Shown in pieces: positions 13,320 through 13,570 of a DNA stretch of 13,570 bases. A model generated the notes under the pieces. The model was given only the letters and a program-made list of their open reading frames with translations. It ran no database searches and was not told where the DNA came from. The translations under genes and the position numbers were made by a program. The first letter of the stretch is position 1, and each line of letters starts with the position of its first letter. Source of the stretch: Bacillota bacterium. Its GTDB lineage: Bacteria; Bacillota; Clostridia; Peptostreptococcales; Anaerovoracaceae. The stretch covers positions 1 through 13,570 of the forward strand of contig JAEXBK010000087.1 of assembly GCA_023394035.1 (NCBI GenBank), written 5' to 3'.

Positions 13320-13570
13320 CTATACCTCGATACAGCGCTTTATATCCTCTTCCTTGCCGAGAACGAGAACCTTTTCGCTGCCGCTAAAGGTCGTGTCCTT
13401 TGAGATCTGCATCTTGAACTTAGTGCCCTCTTTTATGGCAAGTATGTTTATCCTGAAATTATTTCTTACGGCTAGCTCACCGACCTGCTTTCCTATCCAT
13501 CTGCTCGGAACGGTTATTTCCATTACCGCATACCCGTCATCCATATCGAAATAATCGAAAAGGTGATCAG
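13320..13570 (-). CDS. TrkA/KtrA-type potassium uptake regulator, C-terminal part
   Basis: Only the last 83 residues or so are in the window, and the gene continues past the right edge. The visible part reads through YAVMEITVPSRWIGKQVGEL, then NNFRINILAIKEG, and ends GKEEDIKRCIEV. This matches the RCK_C (TrkA_C) ligand-binding domain at the end of KtrA/TrkA cytoplasmic gating subunits of potassium channels. The ATG at 13544 is inside the domain and is not the true start, because the frame is open to the edge with DHLFDYFD preceding it. The link to the sigma-54 activator downstream is only positional. Confidence 0.82.
   Translation of the reverse strand, partial: DHLFDYFDMDDGYAVMEITVPSRWIGKQVGELAVRNNFRINILAIKEGTKFKMQISKDTTFSGSEKVLVLGKEEDIKRCIEV

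Overview
The window looks like chromosome from an anaerobic Gram-positive bacterium of the Bacillota (Clostridia). The signs are strong AGGAGG-type ribosome binding sites, moderate GC with AT-rich intergenic gaps, two clostridial-style sigma-54 enhancer-binding regulators, a YfcC-type transporter, and an oxygen-sensitive double-cubane / 2-hydroxyacyl-CoA dehydratase type operon with its ATP-dependent activator. The species cannot be named from the sequence. No rRNA, tRNA, CRISPR array or transposase was seen.

Layout. Positions 1-1355 (-) hold a YfcC-family carrier that runs off the left edge. Positions 1503-3242 (-) encode a sigma-54 activator with a PrpR-like sensor and a winged-helix C-terminus instead of a Fis helix-turn-helix. 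Between them are a terminator-like hairpin and a near-perfect -24/-12 promoter (1400-1416) pointing into the carrier gene. Divergent from the activator is a tight three-gene operon (+): a YjiM/double-cubane-cluster-type protein (3399-4670), a DUF3343 protein (4671-4934) and a YjiL-type activase (4927-5706).

The convergent gap at 5707-6176 is unusual. It contains a strong GNRA-loop terminator, two copies of a 69-bp nested-hairpin repeat whose stems differ by compensating base changes, a GC-rich 16-17-bp tandem repeat array, several small hairpins, and a shared terminator.

From the right, all on the minus strand, come the end of a TrkA/KtrA-type potassium-uptake protein (13320 to the edge), a PAS-containing sigma-54 activator (11466-13286), and then a five-gene operon: dapF (10389-11237, TTG start), a DAACS-family symporter (9111-10373), a lysA-type decarboxylase (7792-9087), a D-cysteine desulfhydrase/ACC-deaminase-family enzyme (6755-7780) and a DUF3841 protein (6177-6758). 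A second -24/-12 promoter (11295-11311) drives this operon, with palindromes upstream that could be activator sites.

How the genes may work together (inference). Each sigma-54 regulator sits directly upstream of a sigma-54 promoter, separated from it by a terminator. The activator at 1503-3242 probably switches on the YfcC carrier. The one at 11466-13286 probably switches on the dapF operon. Inducible sigma-54 control, an importer, an epimerase, a decarboxylase and a PLP lyase together look more like uptake and breakdown of a diamino acid or D-amino acid (for example diaminopimelate from cell walls) than ordinary lysine biosynthesis. The symporter has lost the arginine that binds an acidic side chain in its family, which fits a substrate other than glutamate or aspartate.
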